Assembly (NCBI GenBank): GCA_022641835.1 | Contig: CP048717.1 | Location: 806,001 to 870,000, forward strand | From: Petasospora fabianii | Lineage: Eukaryota; Ascomycota; Saccharomycetes; Phaffomycetales; Wickerhamomycetaceae | DNA: 64,000 nucleotides | Direction: 5' to 3' | Shown here: positions 49,131 through 59,166 of the stretch, one piece after another | How positions within the stretch are numbered: the stretch's first letter is position 1 | How the letters are laid out: each line of letters begins with the position of its first letter | Notes under the pieces: generated by a model | What the model was told of the DNA's origin: nothing | Seen by the model: only the letters and a program-made list of their open reading frames with translations | The model's database searches: none | Made by a program: the position numbers and the translations under genes

Positions 49131-50204
49131 ATGTCAGAGTTTGGAAAGCTCCTGAGATCATCTCGTCTCGCTCAGGTGGCACGTCCGTTGAAAAAGTCGG
49201 ACCGCCGTACACACCCAACCCTCCAGGTTCTCGAGACCAGAGATGCCGCCCTTGCCAGACAGGAATGGGGTATTAAGTATGCTCTGCCCTCCAAGGTGAA
49301 GTCCCGTTACATCACTCTCACCGAGCTGGACTCCCTCGAGCGTCTTGTTGACTTTGAGACCAACGGTGGTGATCACTACAGAAGACTTAGATTCCAAGAA
49401 ACAGGTCTCGTGCCAAAGGTTGAAGGCTCTGGTGAGGGTAACCCACTCTTTCAAAAGAACAAGGTTGTGCGTGATTCCCGCAGAGCCCAACTGGATGATA
49501 TCGTCAACCTCACACCTGACGTACCAAAGAAGCGTGTACAGAGCATTCTCAACCAGCTGCGTGCCATGAGACCAGAGCTTAGAAAGGAGCTTCTCGCAAG
49601 AGTTCCAGAGGAACTCCGTGACGCTTACAAGAAGACATCTGGAACCTCCATATCCGATGAATTCGAGAACATTGCATTTGACTTCCTTCTAAAGCGTGTT
49701 GAGAAGGAGAACGTGAACCACATTGACAGCACTAAACGTCATGGTCATAAGATTGCAGGTACCGCTGGTCTTTCCTATGCGCTCAATGGAAGACTTAGAA
49801 ACTCACCAAACGGTTTCGTCAAGAGAGAGATTGTTCCAGGTCGTACTCTTGACGATGGCTCTTCGATGAACCGTAACGTTGCTCTTGCCGGTTTCGTTGC
49901 TTCCGAGGTTTCCAGAACACCTCACTCGATTGGTCTTAACAAACATCCAAGAGAGACTGCCATTCCTCATGCCCCATTCGATGCTACCATTCACAGAAAC
50001 GGTTCTGTTAGAATCAAGACAGACCTTGCTAAGCGTGATCTTTCCCGTGAGCCAATGAGACAGACTTTCTCCTCTTCAAAATCTAAGAGACCGGTACATC
50101 GTCCATTAACCTTTTCACCATTGACAACATCGCAAGGTGTCACAGGAGATGATGTGAGTTCCCTATTGGGCAATTTCATAAAGAATAAGCAGGGACGCAA
50201 ATGA
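49131..50204 (+). CDS. MRP51: Mitochondrial small-subunit ribosomal protein Mrp51 (bS1m)
   Basis: 357 residues from the ATG giving MSEFGKLLRSSRLAQVARP, which matches the family N-terminus; an upstream in-frame extension starts only at a TTG. Further landmarks are HPTLQVLETRDAALARQEWGIKYALPSK and the C-terminal FIKNKQGRK. S. cerevisiae Mrp51 has 344 residues, belongs to the mitochondrial 37S subunit and is needed for translation of COX2 and COX3 through their mRNA leaders. The N-terminus is basic and amphipathic, suitable for mitochondrial import. Confidence 0.93.
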   Translation: MSEFGKLLRSSRLAQVARPLKKSDRRTHPTLQVLETRDAALARQEWGIKYALPSKVKSRYITLTELDSLERLVDFETNGGDHYRRLRFQETGLVPKVEGSGEGNPLFQKNKVVRDSRRAQLDDIVNLTPDVPKKRVQSILNQLRAMRPELRKELLARVPEELRDAYKKTSGTSISDEFENIAFDFLLKRVEKENVNHIDSTKRHGHKIAGTAGLSYALNGRLRNSPNGFVKREIVPGRTLDDGSSMNRNVALAGFVASEVSRTPHSIGLNKHPRETAIPHAPFDATIHRNGSVRIKTDLAKRDLSREPMRQTFSSSKSKRPVHRPLTFSPLTTSQGVTGDDVSSLLGNFIKNKQGRK

Positions 50205-50315
50205 TGCCAGGGAGATGAGGACATGTAAATAACTTGAGTACATTTTTTGTTCATACAATGGTGAAATGTAGATGACATATTAACCAGCTTATAACACTTT
50301 ATACCATTAAGTCAA

Positions 50316-51509
50316 TTAAGCATTACTGCTATCATCTGACAAAGACTCTACATAGTCAAACTCGGGCTTAGTCTCAGAAAGGTTGGTGAGATCAAGCTTC
50401 TGTGAGATCGTATCCGCGTCAGATCTATTATCGGACGCAGACTCATGCTCTGCTGTAGTCAAGAATGAGCCAATTGCACCAATATAACCATCATGCTTTA
50501 GGAAGTGTGCCTTCATATCACCTTTTGACCAGAAATTGATGGCATAACTTAACGTCTTGATGATGAATTTATGAGCACTGATGTAAGACCCACCAAAGTA
50601 TATATTGGTGACATTGTTTATGTTTGCATGAAGATAGCTAATCTGTCCGATGTTGTTGCTGATGGCATAGATGAGGGACTTGGCAATGTCTGCCTGATCA
50701 ACCTGATCTCGGTTATTTCTCAGAGTATCATTCTTCTCCTTCTTGAACACTTTACCAAAAGATGAAGCAATGGTGGAGCTCTTGAGCCCAATGCTGTTGT
50801 AGTCAGTGCCATATATGTCACCAACAAGCATATCAACATTACGATTGTCTCCTTGTTCTGATAGTTGAAGCATACTTTCGTAGCTTCCACAATTTGTTAT
50901 GAGTGAAAGCAACCCCCACAGTGTACCACCTCCCAGCGACGAACCACCAACTCTCTTATACTGGCCACCGGGTCCATCGACTCTCAGTATGGAAACACCA
51001 GAGCCGATATTCACCAACATATAAGGGTATTTGACAGACACCTTATCAAGGAACCGTATCTTCTCCGTTACATGGTCCATGACAAACACTTCCTTATCGA
51101 CATCTCTGATGAAAAAATCCAATCCTAGTATCAGACTCTCCATCTCGTCCTTCTTGAGAACGGGGATTCCATGCTTCTCAGTGAACAACTTACTAAGGGA
51201 TTTGTTGAATTTTTGTGACCCACCACCAGTAGTGACAACATGGGCAAAGTTGAGTTCCTTACGACAGATTAGTTGCTCAAGGAACGAGAGAACCTCTTCA
51301 ATGCTCTCCGTGGCAAACTTTTCGAGGAACACAGCACTCCCCATGGTATAAACGACTTTTGTCAGTGTTCCACCAATATCGAGGCCGATGTAGTCTCTGT
51401 CATAATTGGATCTTGGCTGTGCGGTACGATTACACGGCACAACCGTGGAGAAGGGCTTGTCGGGCTCATTTAGGGCAATCTTGAGGTTCGAGCGGTGATG
51501 TGGGTCCAT
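50316..51509 (-). CDS. CAB1: Pantothenate kinase
   Basis: 397 residues; S. cerevisiae Cab1 has 367. First and controlling step of coenzyme A synthesis. The eukaryotic type II PanK fold is evident: phosphate-binding YIGLDIGGTLTKVVY, TGGGSQKF, LVNIGSGVSILRVDGPGG, RVGGSSLGGGTLWGLLSLI and DMLVGDIYGTDYNSIGLKSS. The start is the first ATG (MDPHHRSN); the frame continues upstream only through a GTG. The C-terminal 35 residues are acidic and variable. Convergent with MRP51 across 111 bp. Confidence 0.96.
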   Translation of the reverse strand: MDPHHRSNLKIALNEPDKPFSTVVPCNRTAQPRSNYDRDYIGLDIGGTLTKVVYTMGSAVFLEKFATESIEEVLSFLEQLICRKELNFAHVVTTGGGSQKFNKSLSKLFTEKHGIPVLKKDEMESLILGLDFFIRDVDKEVFVMDHVTEKIRFLDKVSVKYPYMLVNIGSGVSILRVDGPGGQYKRVGGSSLGGGTLWGLLSLITNCGSYESMLQLSEQGDNRNVDMLVGDIYGTDYNSIGLKSSTIASSFGKVFKKEKNDTLRNNRDQVDQADIAKSLIYAISNNIGQISYLHANINNVTNIYFGGSYISAHKFIIKTLSYAINFWSKGDMKAHFLKHDGYIGAIGSFLTTAEHESASDNRSDADTISQKLDLTNLSETKPEFDYVESLSDDSSNA

Positions 51510-52480
51510 GATTGCCCTGTTAGTAGCTTTGAGTGTCTTGAGGAAGAAAGAAGAAGGCACAGTTTGATTTTAACCGTTGAGCTGTTAATGGTCATCGGGC
51601 TGCATCCTCAAGTCCGAGGTCGAGGGCACGCTGCCCCACACGTTATCGGCATCTCTCTTACTAAGGAAATCCCGCAGTTCTTTTGGTGAAATTTTGGCAG
51701 TTTCAAGCCAATATCAGCCCGTGGAAAGTGTCATTAACGGTCATAGAACCTTTAAGCTTTCCAGTATACAGAGAAAACAGATCAACTCTTATGACTTAAA
51801 CCCATGGACCCTCGGCCCTGACTCTGTGTGTCCCGGTCCAGCCCAACAGTTATGTAATCATGTCCACTAATAAACAATTACACTGACTTGCCGATCAACA
51901 ACTGTCATTTAGTTCACTTCTGAGTAATATGATGATATTAAGATACTAAACCGGGTTAGCAGAGGCTCAGAGCTGAAGAAGGGTTCCTCTTAGACCAAGA
52001 CCGGGCGAACCAATGTCAGATTGCATACCTGGACCTGGTGATGAAGTCATATCGATAATTGATAGAGAACCAAGGAGTGCACACTGATTGAACGTCAAGC
52101 CTGATCATAATAGTACTTACCGATGATATATAACTTGTTAACACCTTTGTAGTATGATCAATGACACTGAACTCTTTACACCCCGGAAGGGATCGCCCTA
52201 GAACATGGAGATGTACGGATGAAAGCTGATTTGTTCCAGAACATTAATGCGCCCTTGTTCTTATCTCGATGCCAAGCGAGGAGTCCTTTACAGGACATGG
52301 GTGGAAAAAGAAGCATTTGTGGACTGAGATCTAAAGTGTTGCACTTACATAAGTCATCAATCAATCTTTAATACCTATCCCCTGTCTTCCCATTTTCAAC
52401 AGATCAACAGATCCCTCCCCGCATAACCAACCACACGGCCGCCCCTTCAGCAGCAAACACTGGACCCGGACCCTCAGCCT
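51510..52480. other. CAB1-LPL1 divergent promoter
   Basis: 971 bp, longer than most promoters here. The minus strand carries two GTAAGT donor-like sequences (52115-52120 and 52343-52348) and short open frames, but no exon chain makes a protein I recognise. No tRNA found. Confidence 0.45.
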
Positions 52481-54067
52481 ATGCACTACCACCTCCTTGT
52501 TCTAGTTCACGGCCTCTGGGGCAACAAGAACCACTTTGAGTACATAAACCAGCAAATCGAAGAGTATAGAGCCAAGCTCAGCAGCGATGAGCAGCTCGTT
52601 ATCTACCGTACCTCCGATAACGAGGGTTACAAGACCCTTGACGGAATCGACGTCTGTGGTCTTCGTGTCGCCAAGGAGATTAAGGATCAGATCAACCTTC
52701 TAAATGGTCTAGGAGATGATGGTGATTCTACGGGGACTACGAAAGATCGTGTTACTAAGTTCTCCATCGTTGGATACTCTCTCGGTGGACTCATCTCGAG
52801 ATATGCCATTGGAATCCTTTATCATCAGGGGTACTTTGACACCATTGAACCAGTGAACTTCACCACATTCGTTACTCCACACGTCGGTGTCTTAATGCCC
52901 GGTACAAATATCTCAGTTAGGCTCTTCAACTGGCTTGTCCCAAACCTACTCTCGCAATCAGGAAAGCAAATGTTCCTTAAAGACACGTCGGGACCAAGAC
53001 AAGAACCACTCCTTTCACTCATGGCGAACCCCTCGTCACTGTTCTACAAGGCATTACAGCAATTCAAGTATCGGAGCTTGTATGCAAATGCAATTAATGA
53101 TAAGAGAACATCCTGGTGGACGGCTGGTATATCCGTCGTGGATCCCTTTATGAAGATTGACGAGACGTCTCGCTTGAACAATATGGACTTTAAGTTTGTA
53201 AAGGGCTATGACCCGATCGTGATTGACGCCAATGCAAAATTTAAAATCTCAAACAAACTCGTTGAGAAGGGTGATAGTCCAATCATACAGACATCCAACT
53301 TCTGGAAGAGAAAGTTTAAGTGGGTCATTGTCGCTGTCAACCTTCTCCTTGTGGCTCCACTTTGGGTGACTTGGTTCATCATATCTGGATTGCTTGAGAC
53401 ATACAAGTCGCATTTGAGAATCAAAGGTACGTTGAAAGACCATCACGGTATCTTTGCCAGCTTGTGTGATTGGTCCGAAACGGAAGGATTGTTTGATAGT
53501 TCTGATGCAGATGATATCGATGACGATGCGGTCTCAACCACGGGTTCGATCAAGGCTATGGAGATGCTTGATCGTGGTATCGATGAGAAATTCCATGACC
53601 ATACTGATGCATTCATGGAGAGTGTCTTCGATGCTATCTCATCCAAGGATGCCGCTGAGTCTGCCAAATATCAGCAATACGACATTGAGCTTGAAGGCCA
53701 GGAGAACGATGACACAGCATCCGAAGCAGTCAATCATGTGCCATCCACTGCTCAGGATACAGGATTGGAAACAGACCCACTGATCCCATTCGTGAAGACA
53801 TCTATCAACGATATGACCAACTTGGAGCCGGCCCTGAATTTGGCAGAGAACGAAGTCGTCAAAGTGTTTACCCTTGGTCTCTCGCAGCCACAAGTGGAGA
53901 TTATTAAAAACCTCAATGCTTTGAATTGGCAGAAGTTCCCAATCCTCATTAGACACACTACCAGTACTCACTCTGCAGCTATTGTTCGTAACAAAGATGA
54001 GAAGGAGCTCTACGAGGGTAAGGTTGTCATTAGACACTGGCTAAATGAGGTGCTGAGACTTGAGTGA
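52481..54067 (+). CDS. LPL1: Lpl1-like serine esterase/phospholipase
   Basis: 528 residues; S. cerevisiae Lpl1 (YOR059C) is about 450. Alpha/beta hydrolase of the Rog1/Lpl1 group: N-terminal HLLVLVHGLWGN oxyanion region, nucleophile Ser100 in GYSLGG, then TFVTPHVGV. A hydrophobic segment (about 285-310) may be the lipid-droplet or membrane anchor. It is followed by an acidic, low-complexity insert (about 330-450) that accounts for the extra length. Lpl1 is a lipid-droplet phospholipase B. The related Rog1 (monoacylglycerol lipase) is the main alternative. Confidence 0.82.
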   Translation: MHYHLLVLVHGLWGNKNHFEYINQQIEEYRAKLSSDEQLVIYRTSDNEGYKTLDGIDVCGLRVAKEIKDQINLLNGLGDDGDSTGTTKDRVTKFSIVGYSLGGLISRYAIGILYHQGYFDTIEPVNFTTFVTPHVGVLMPGTNISVRLFNWLVPNLLSQSGKQMFLKDTSGPRQEPLLSLMANPSSLFYKALQQFKYRSLYANAINDKRTSWWTAGISVVDPFMKIDETSRLNNMDFKFVKGYDPIVIDANAKFKISNKLVEKGDSPIIQTSNFWKRKFKWVIVAVNLLLVAPLWVTWFIISGLLETYKSHLRIKGTLKDHHGIFASLCDWSETEGLFDSSDADDIDDDAVSTTGSIKAMEMLDRGIDEKFHDHTDAFMESVFDAISSKDAAESAKYQQYDIELEGQENDDTASEAVNHVPSTAQDTGLETDPLIPFVKTSINDMTNLEPALNLAENEVVKVFTLGLSQPQVEIIKNLNALNWQKFPILIRHTTSTHSAAIVRNKDEKELYEGKVVIRHWLNEVLRLE

Positions 54068-54530
54068 TTTTCCTGGATTGGAAAAGCAAAATCAGCTACT
54101 AATCACCATTTAAGACTGTGTAGATCGTAAGAGCTGTGGAGTGCAGTCATCAGTCTGATCCTCGTATGTTGCGGTCGATGATGTTCGATAACCACAACTA
54201 CGACAGACAAGTTCTGATGGCTTCCTCAGCGCCATCTCAACTAACGAATAGACGACAATTTCCTATAAACATCATAGAGAACAGAATAGCACTAGAAGGG
54301 TGAAGAATGGTCTCCCATCGCACAAATCGCCAAATGCGGTAATGCGGGACACACGTCCGTATCGGGAACAAGCCCCGCTGTGTCATTAACAGAACAGTAC
54401 AGTCGATGACACATTTCACGCAAGGATACGGCAAACGAACAAAAATCGTCGACTGGAGTGTCAGTTCACACTTGTTCAGGGTACCAGCAAACCAATTGGT
54501 TCTATACTACCACAAATTACCAACTTCAAG
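54068..54530. other. LPL1 3' region and promoter of the MFS gene
   Basis: 463 bp with no recognised gene or strong motif; an ATG-proximal CA-rich leader precedes the transporter. Confidence 0.45.
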
Positions 54531-56144
54531 ATGGCGCCCGCTTCGGATATGACCTTCAAGGAACAGATGGATGGATTTCCCTGGTCGCAGATACTCGTTG
54601 TGTCCCTTGTTCGTCTCGCGGAACCCATCGCCTTTAGTTCAATGTTCACGTACGTCTACTTCATGGTTGACGATTTTGGCATTGCTGGGTCGAAAGCCGA
54701 AGTAGCTAAGTATGCTGGGTTCCTGGCGTCCTCGTTCGCCCTTTGCCAAGTGATAACGGCTGCTTTGTGGGGAAAGTTTGCTGATAAGTTTGGTAGGAAG
54801 CCTGCGTTGGTACTAGGACTGCTTGGCTCCATTACTGCGACACTGCTGTTTGGCTTCTCAGAGACCTACTTTATGGCTCTGATGTCAAGATCGCTAATGG
54901 GTACACTCAATGGTAATGTTGCCGTTGTTAGAACCGTCATTGGTGAGGTTGCAAAGGAGAAGAGGCACCAGGGCCTGGCCTTTTCCGTGATACCCCTGAT
55001 TTGGAATCTTGGATGTGTCATTGGTCCGCTAATAGGAGGTTACCTTAGTGGGAAAAGTACCAGTATTGGCTTCATGAAAAGCTTTGTTGAAAGGTTCCCA
55101 TATGCAAGACCAAACATCCTCATTGCTGGACTTTTGTTCCTAAGTCTCTGCGTCGCTGTTCTCTTCCTCGAGGATACGCATTGGCAGTACAAGACACGCC
55201 ATGATTACTTCCTTGAGGCTGGCGACAAGTTGTTGTACAAGCTGTTTGGAAAAATACCACCGCATAGACCTTGGACCGTCTCATATGATCTCATGCAAGA
55301 GGACACTGTTCCATTAAGGGACCTATCTACTACAGATACCGATGACTTGGAGGACTCACCAGCACCACCCAAGGGTAGTGAGGATACTCATGTCAACACT
55401 ACACATTTACTCAATGGCGATATGGAAACTCCTGCCTCGTCTATCAGCGAAATCTTGACACCGGCTGTTGTTGCGTCGCTGTCTTCCATGTTTGTTGTAT
55501 CGGTGCACACTGTTGTTGCCGAAGAGTTCTTACCCATCTTTCTATCCACTGAGGTTGCTCGGAACGAGGACTCTTCACTCAAGTCATCCTTTCCTTTCAA
55601 GGTCCTTGGTGGTCTTGGTCTATCATCGTCGGAAACGGGAATGATTCTTTCCACAACAGGACTGAGCTCTGTATTCTTCATCATCCTCATGCTGCCCCAC
55701 GTGAATCGCAAAATGTCCACATTGACAATTTACAACGTCTTCTCCATCCCAATCCCATTCTTCTATATCATCATCCCCTATGTCGTTCTCCTTGCCGATC
55801 ATGTCATGGAGGCAAAGATGGTGGTATATTTCCTCAACGCTGTTCGTGTTATGTGCCTAAACTTGCTATTGCCGCAACTCAACCTCATCGTTCATGTCTG
55901 TGCTCCACCCCGTGATCGTGGTTTTGTCAATGGAATCGCCATTAGCTCATCATCAGCGGCGAGATGTATCGGTCCGTTCATCTGGGGATTCATTATGAGC
56001 TTTGGTCAAAGACATGGCCTGGTGTGGTTGGCTTGGTGGACTTTGGTAGGATTGGCGCTGTGGTGTATCTATAGCGGTAAGACTTTGAAGGATTCGGATG
56101 ATGACAATGTTCTCACAGGTGAAGAGCCTGTTCATGATGATTAA
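54531..56144 (+). CDS. MFS transporter, YCR023C-like
   Basis: 537 residues with 12 membrane segments split by a hydrophilic loop (about 235-300) into two sixes. Conserved features are FPWSQILVVSLVRLAEPIAF, the MFS motif GKFADKFGRKPALVLG, VIGPLIGGYLSGK and a late PRDRGFVNGIAISSSSAARCIGPF. This matches the fungal branch that includes the uncharacterised vacuolar protein YCR023C and plant zinc-induced facilitator-like carriers. Substrate unknown; vacuolar location is inferred from the S. cerevisiae relative. Confidence 0.85.
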   Translation: MAPASDMTFKEQMDGFPWSQILVVSLVRLAEPIAFSSMFTYVYFMVDDFGIAGSKAEVAKYAGFLASSFALCQVITAALWGKFADKFGRKPALVLGLLGSITATLLFGFSETYFMALMSRSLMGTLNGNVAVVRTVIGEVAKEKRHQGLAFSVIPLIWNLGCVIGPLIGGYLSGKSTSIGFMKSFVERFPYARPNILIAGLLFLSLCVAVLFLEDTHWQYKTRHDYFLEAGDKLLYKLFGKIPPHRPWTVSYDLMQEDTVPLRDLSTTDTDDLEDSPAPPKGSEDTHVNTTHLLNGDMETPASSISEILTPAVVASLSSMFVVSVHTVVAEEFLPIFLSTEVARNEDSSLKSSFPFKVLGGLGLSSSETGMILSTTGLSSVFFIILMLPHVNRKMSTLTIYNVFSIPIPFFYIIIPYVVLLADHVMEAKMVVYFLNAVRVMCLNLLLPQLNLIVHVCAPPRDRGFVNGIAISSSSAARCIGPFIWGFIMSFGQRHGLVWLAWWTLVGLALWCIYSGKTLKDSDDDNVLTGEEPVHDD

Positions 56145-56277
56145 GAATTAAGAACGTTTGACACGTGGATGGTTAAGGGTAAAAGTTGGGTTACTTTCAT
56201 TACAAATTTCAGTTCGTACTATTATACAAATACATTAAACGACTATAGAGCAGACAAAACAGAAGTTAGTAGGCCAC

Positions 56278-58686
56278 TTAAGCTTCAGTAGCAAAGCGCA
56301 TCTCTGGGGTATCAACAAGAACTTGTTCGGCATCTGGCGTCTCTTCTTCAACAACCTCATCCAACTCGGCCTCGTCATCTTCCACGCTGTCATCATCAAT
56401 ATGCTCGACAACATCTTCGAAAGCATCGGTCTCTTCTTCAACTGGATCCTCTAGACCTTCCACCTCAGCTTCGTCCTCCTCCTCACTGTCTTCATCACTG
56501 ATATGCTCGACTGTCCCCTCTGGAGAAGGATCAGCAGGCTCCTCAACCTCATCAGGAACAACCTCTTCCTCCTCGTCAGAGGTATCTGGAACCGCATGCT
56601 CCTCATCCATGCCCTGCATGACAACAGTCTGATGAGCCGGAGAATCAACAACGGCAACAGGCTCCTCCTCCTCATAATCAGAAGGAGTCTCAAAATCTTC
56701 ATCACTGGACTCATCGTCAGAGATAGCCTCATCCACAATTGGCTGGATAGGAATCTGGCCATCACCTTGCAAAGTTTGGATTTTGATAATAGTACTAGTG
56801 ATTGTGTGTGATTCAGGTCCTGGGGATTCAAGGGCCTCCTCCTCTTCTCTTTCCTTCTTCTCACGCTCTTGGAAAGCGAGGTTGGCCTGTGCTCTCAAGA
56901 CGGCGTAGTAATTACCAGTCTCGTGGTCTAGGGCGCTTAAGGTCTGACGAATGGTGGCAAGGAGATTGCTGATTCCCGTGGTTTCGGCCTTCTTGTGGAT
57001 CAAATCCTCACGCTTGGAAATTAACATGTTTTTAATCTTGACGTACTCTCTCCAGTCCTTAAAGCTCTCATCATCCTTCTTCTCTTGGAAGTTCTTGAAG
57101 CTGGAGGAGAAAGTGGAATACATCATCTTCTTACTGAACTCATTGATGGCAACTTCGGCAAACTCCTCATAGATGTCAACAATGAGTTTTCTCTCTTCAT
57201 CAATGGCTACTTCCACATCTGAGACAAAGGCCCTGAGAGAAGTGTTGATAGCATCAGCAATGTCCTTGAGAGCACCTGTGTTGTTAGCAAGCAAGTCACG
57301 CATCTCTTGTCTAGTGATCTTATGATCAATAATATTGCCATTTCTGTCAATCTCAACCTCTTGACCATTCTCAAGACGAGCAGTAGTGGAATTGATGTTG
57401 TAGATGGCCTTGTTGACAACGGTATATCCTTTGTTAGCAGAAATGGTCAAGTTCTGAAGCTTTGCTGTAAGAGTTGGTCTGAAGTCCTCAATCATAGTGG
57501 TTTCGATGTCAGAGATGGAGGTATCAAAGTTTGCAAAGATGTTGTCAACAGACTCAAGGATGTACGACTTCCAAGCAGCAATCTCCTCGGCCAATGAAGG
57601 CTCAGTCTCAACAATGTCATTGTCGTCTCTCTTGACTTCGACAGCACCATTTTTGTCCTCGTCGATAACTTCGGTGACCACATCGTCATCGGTGACTGGC
57701 GCCTCAGGAGTGCCCATTGCTTCAAATACGGTCTCACTTGGTGTAGCAATGTCTTCTTCAACAGCAGTGGTAGCTTCTGTCTCGGTCTCGGTAACGGAAG
57801 CTTTCTGGTTGTTCAAGTAATACATCACCTGGTCAACGGCACCGGTGGCATGGGCTTTGGACCATGCGAGTGCCTGGTTGACCTTGAAGAGATGGTAGTA
57901 CTTCAAAGTGTGAAAGTAAGCAAGGTCAACGTACTTCTTAGCGTACACTTGGTAGTAGAGCTGCACATGACTGTAGACCTTCTCGTTCAGAAACGGATGT
58001 GCCTTGGCATAGTAGAAGGTCTTGATCTCGTGTGAGGTAGTGATAGCAAGCTCTCTAATCTTGGTCCACACATCACAGGCAAGCTTACGGGTAGCAACAA
58101 TAACCTGTGATGTCTTTGGTACAACGGTGTTGTTGTAGTAAAGTACGATCTTTGGTTTGTGCTCAATGTACGCGCCAATCGACTTATCAGTTAAGTTTTG
58201 GAAGAATACGACGGACTGGGTATAAGCATACTTGAAATAGAGAGACGACTTGATCAGACCTGCAGCGGTATACTTGGTCGCCAATTGCTGTGCTTTTGTG
58301 AAGTAGACACTCAATACTTCTGTAATGTCTGTCAATTTTGACTCAATTGAGTCCCAGGCGTCCTGTATTGGGGAAGCTGCGATCTTTGTTTGTAGAGTCT
58401 CAACATGCTTAGAAAGATAAACTTGATACTTGTCAAGAGCAGCAGAATTGGCCCGTGTGAAAGACGGGATAATGTAGGATTCTTTCAAATCTGTCACCAC
58501 AGGTGAAACTTTCTCCTGCACTGATGTGATGTATTCCCCGAAGAAGCGGTGTTGACTGATGTGGCCAAAAGAGCTCTGCCACTGTGCGTGGAGCGGCTCA
58601 AACTCGGGCGCATTGAAGTCGACGAGGCGGCTCAAGAGGAAAACCAGCGCCACCAAATATAGAGCCTTGCGAATGAAGCAGGCCAT
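56278..58686 (-). CDS. SHE10: She10/Osw7-family protein with acidic tail
   Basis: 802 residues; S. cerevisiae She10 (577) and Osw7 (554) are a duplicate pair. An N-terminal signal or anchor (about 7-23, ALYLVALVFLLSRLV) precedes a long helical region rich in Tyr and Lys (30-650). Residues about 660-800 form a very acidic tail with an internal repeat, probably absent from the S. cerevisiae proteins. The family is implicated in outer spore wall assembly. The call rests on the helical region and gene order: OSW7-SAP155 (YFR039C-YFR040W) and SHE10-SAP4 (YGL228W-YGL229C) are divergent pairs in S. cerevisiae, as here. Confidence 0.8.
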   Translation of the reverse strand: MACFIRKALYLVALVFLLSRLVDFNAPEFEPLHAQWQSSFGHISQHRFFGEYITSVQEKVSPVVTDLKESYIIPSFTRANSAALDKYQVYLSKHVETLQTKIAASPIQDAWDSIESKLTDITEVLSVYFTKAQQLATKYTAAGLIKSSLYFKYAYTQSVVFFQNLTDKSIGAYIEHKPKIVLYYNNTVVPKTSQVIVATRKLACDVWTKIRELAITTSHEIKTFYYAKAHPFLNEKVYSHVQLYYQVYAKKYVDLAYFHTLKYYHLFKVNQALAWSKAHATGAVDQVMYYLNNQKASVTETETEATTAVEEDIATPSETVFEAMGTPEAPVTDDDVVTEVIDEDKNGAVEVKRDDNDIVETEPSLAEEIAAWKSYILESVDNIFANFDTSISDIETTMIEDFRPTLTAKLQNLTISANKGYTVVNKAIYNINSTTARLENGQEVEIDRNGNIIDHKITRQEMRDLLANNTGALKDIADAINTSLRAFVSDVEVAIDEERKLIVDIYEEFAEVAINEFSKKMMYSTFSSSFKNFQEKKDDESFKDWREYVKIKNMLISKREDLIHKKAETTGISNLLATIRQTLSALDHETGNYYAVLRAQANLAFQEREKKEREEEEALESPGPESHTITSTIIKIQTLQGDGQIPIQPIVDEAISDDESSDEDFETPSDYEEEEPVAVVDSPAHQTVVMQGMDEEHAVPDTSDEEEEVVPDEVEEPADPSPEGTVEHISDEDSEEEDEAEVEGLEDPVEEETDAFEDVVEHIDDDSVEDDEAELDEVVEEETPDAEQVLVDTPEMRFATEA
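56323..56511 (-). repeat. Imperfect tandem repeat in the She10 acidic tail
   Basis: Encodes residues 726-788. VEHISDEDSEEEDEAEVEG and VEHIDDDSVEDDEAELDE each lead into VEEET-DA. Two units of about 34 and 29 residues, diverged at DNA level. Confidence 0.6.
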
Positions 58687-59166
58687 GGCGAATGGGATTA
58701 AGCAGTCTGCGTGAACCCTTCTGTTGATGTAATGAACATCGTGTCATCGCCACCGCTTCCTCTTTGATTTTGTTTTTCCGCCTCCGCCCGACCAAAGCCG
58801 ACAAGTGCGCGAACTTGCTCGATTCGCGCAAGTCGCGGCGAATAGCGGCAGCCGTTTTGGTGATCACCGACCCGATCAACTCTAGAGCACTTAATGCTCT
58901 CAGGAACACCACTTGGACCCCCGAGACCAACTGCTCCTGGAACCCTCCATTTAAAAGTTCATTTGCCAGGCTCTGAAATCCGAGCACTTGGGTCCCTGTC
59001 AGCGCCGCTCCGTCTTCTCCGAAGCAACCCACCGCACCGCACAACGCTGCCCCGCGTCTCCAACGTCAGCGCTAACGCCATCTTCTCCCGCATAGGACCG
59101 GCACCACAGGCCCTTGAGAGCCTTATAATACATTCTAAGACCCATTGAGAGTCTTTACCGTGAAAT
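58687..59166. other. SHE10-SAP155 divergent promoter
   Basis: 480 bp, GC-rich in the middle. TGCGCGAA (58806-58813) and TTCGCGCA (58823-58830) are perfect inverted arms separated by nine bases. No gene seen. Confidence 0.5.
58806..58830. promoter_or_regulatory. Inverted repeat TGCGCGAA-N9-TTCGCGCA
   Basis: Perfect 8-bp arms, centred about 350 bp from SAP155 and 130 bp from SHE10. The GCGCGAA core resembles SBF/E2F-type cell-cycle sites. Function inferred from symmetry only. Confidence 0.35.
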
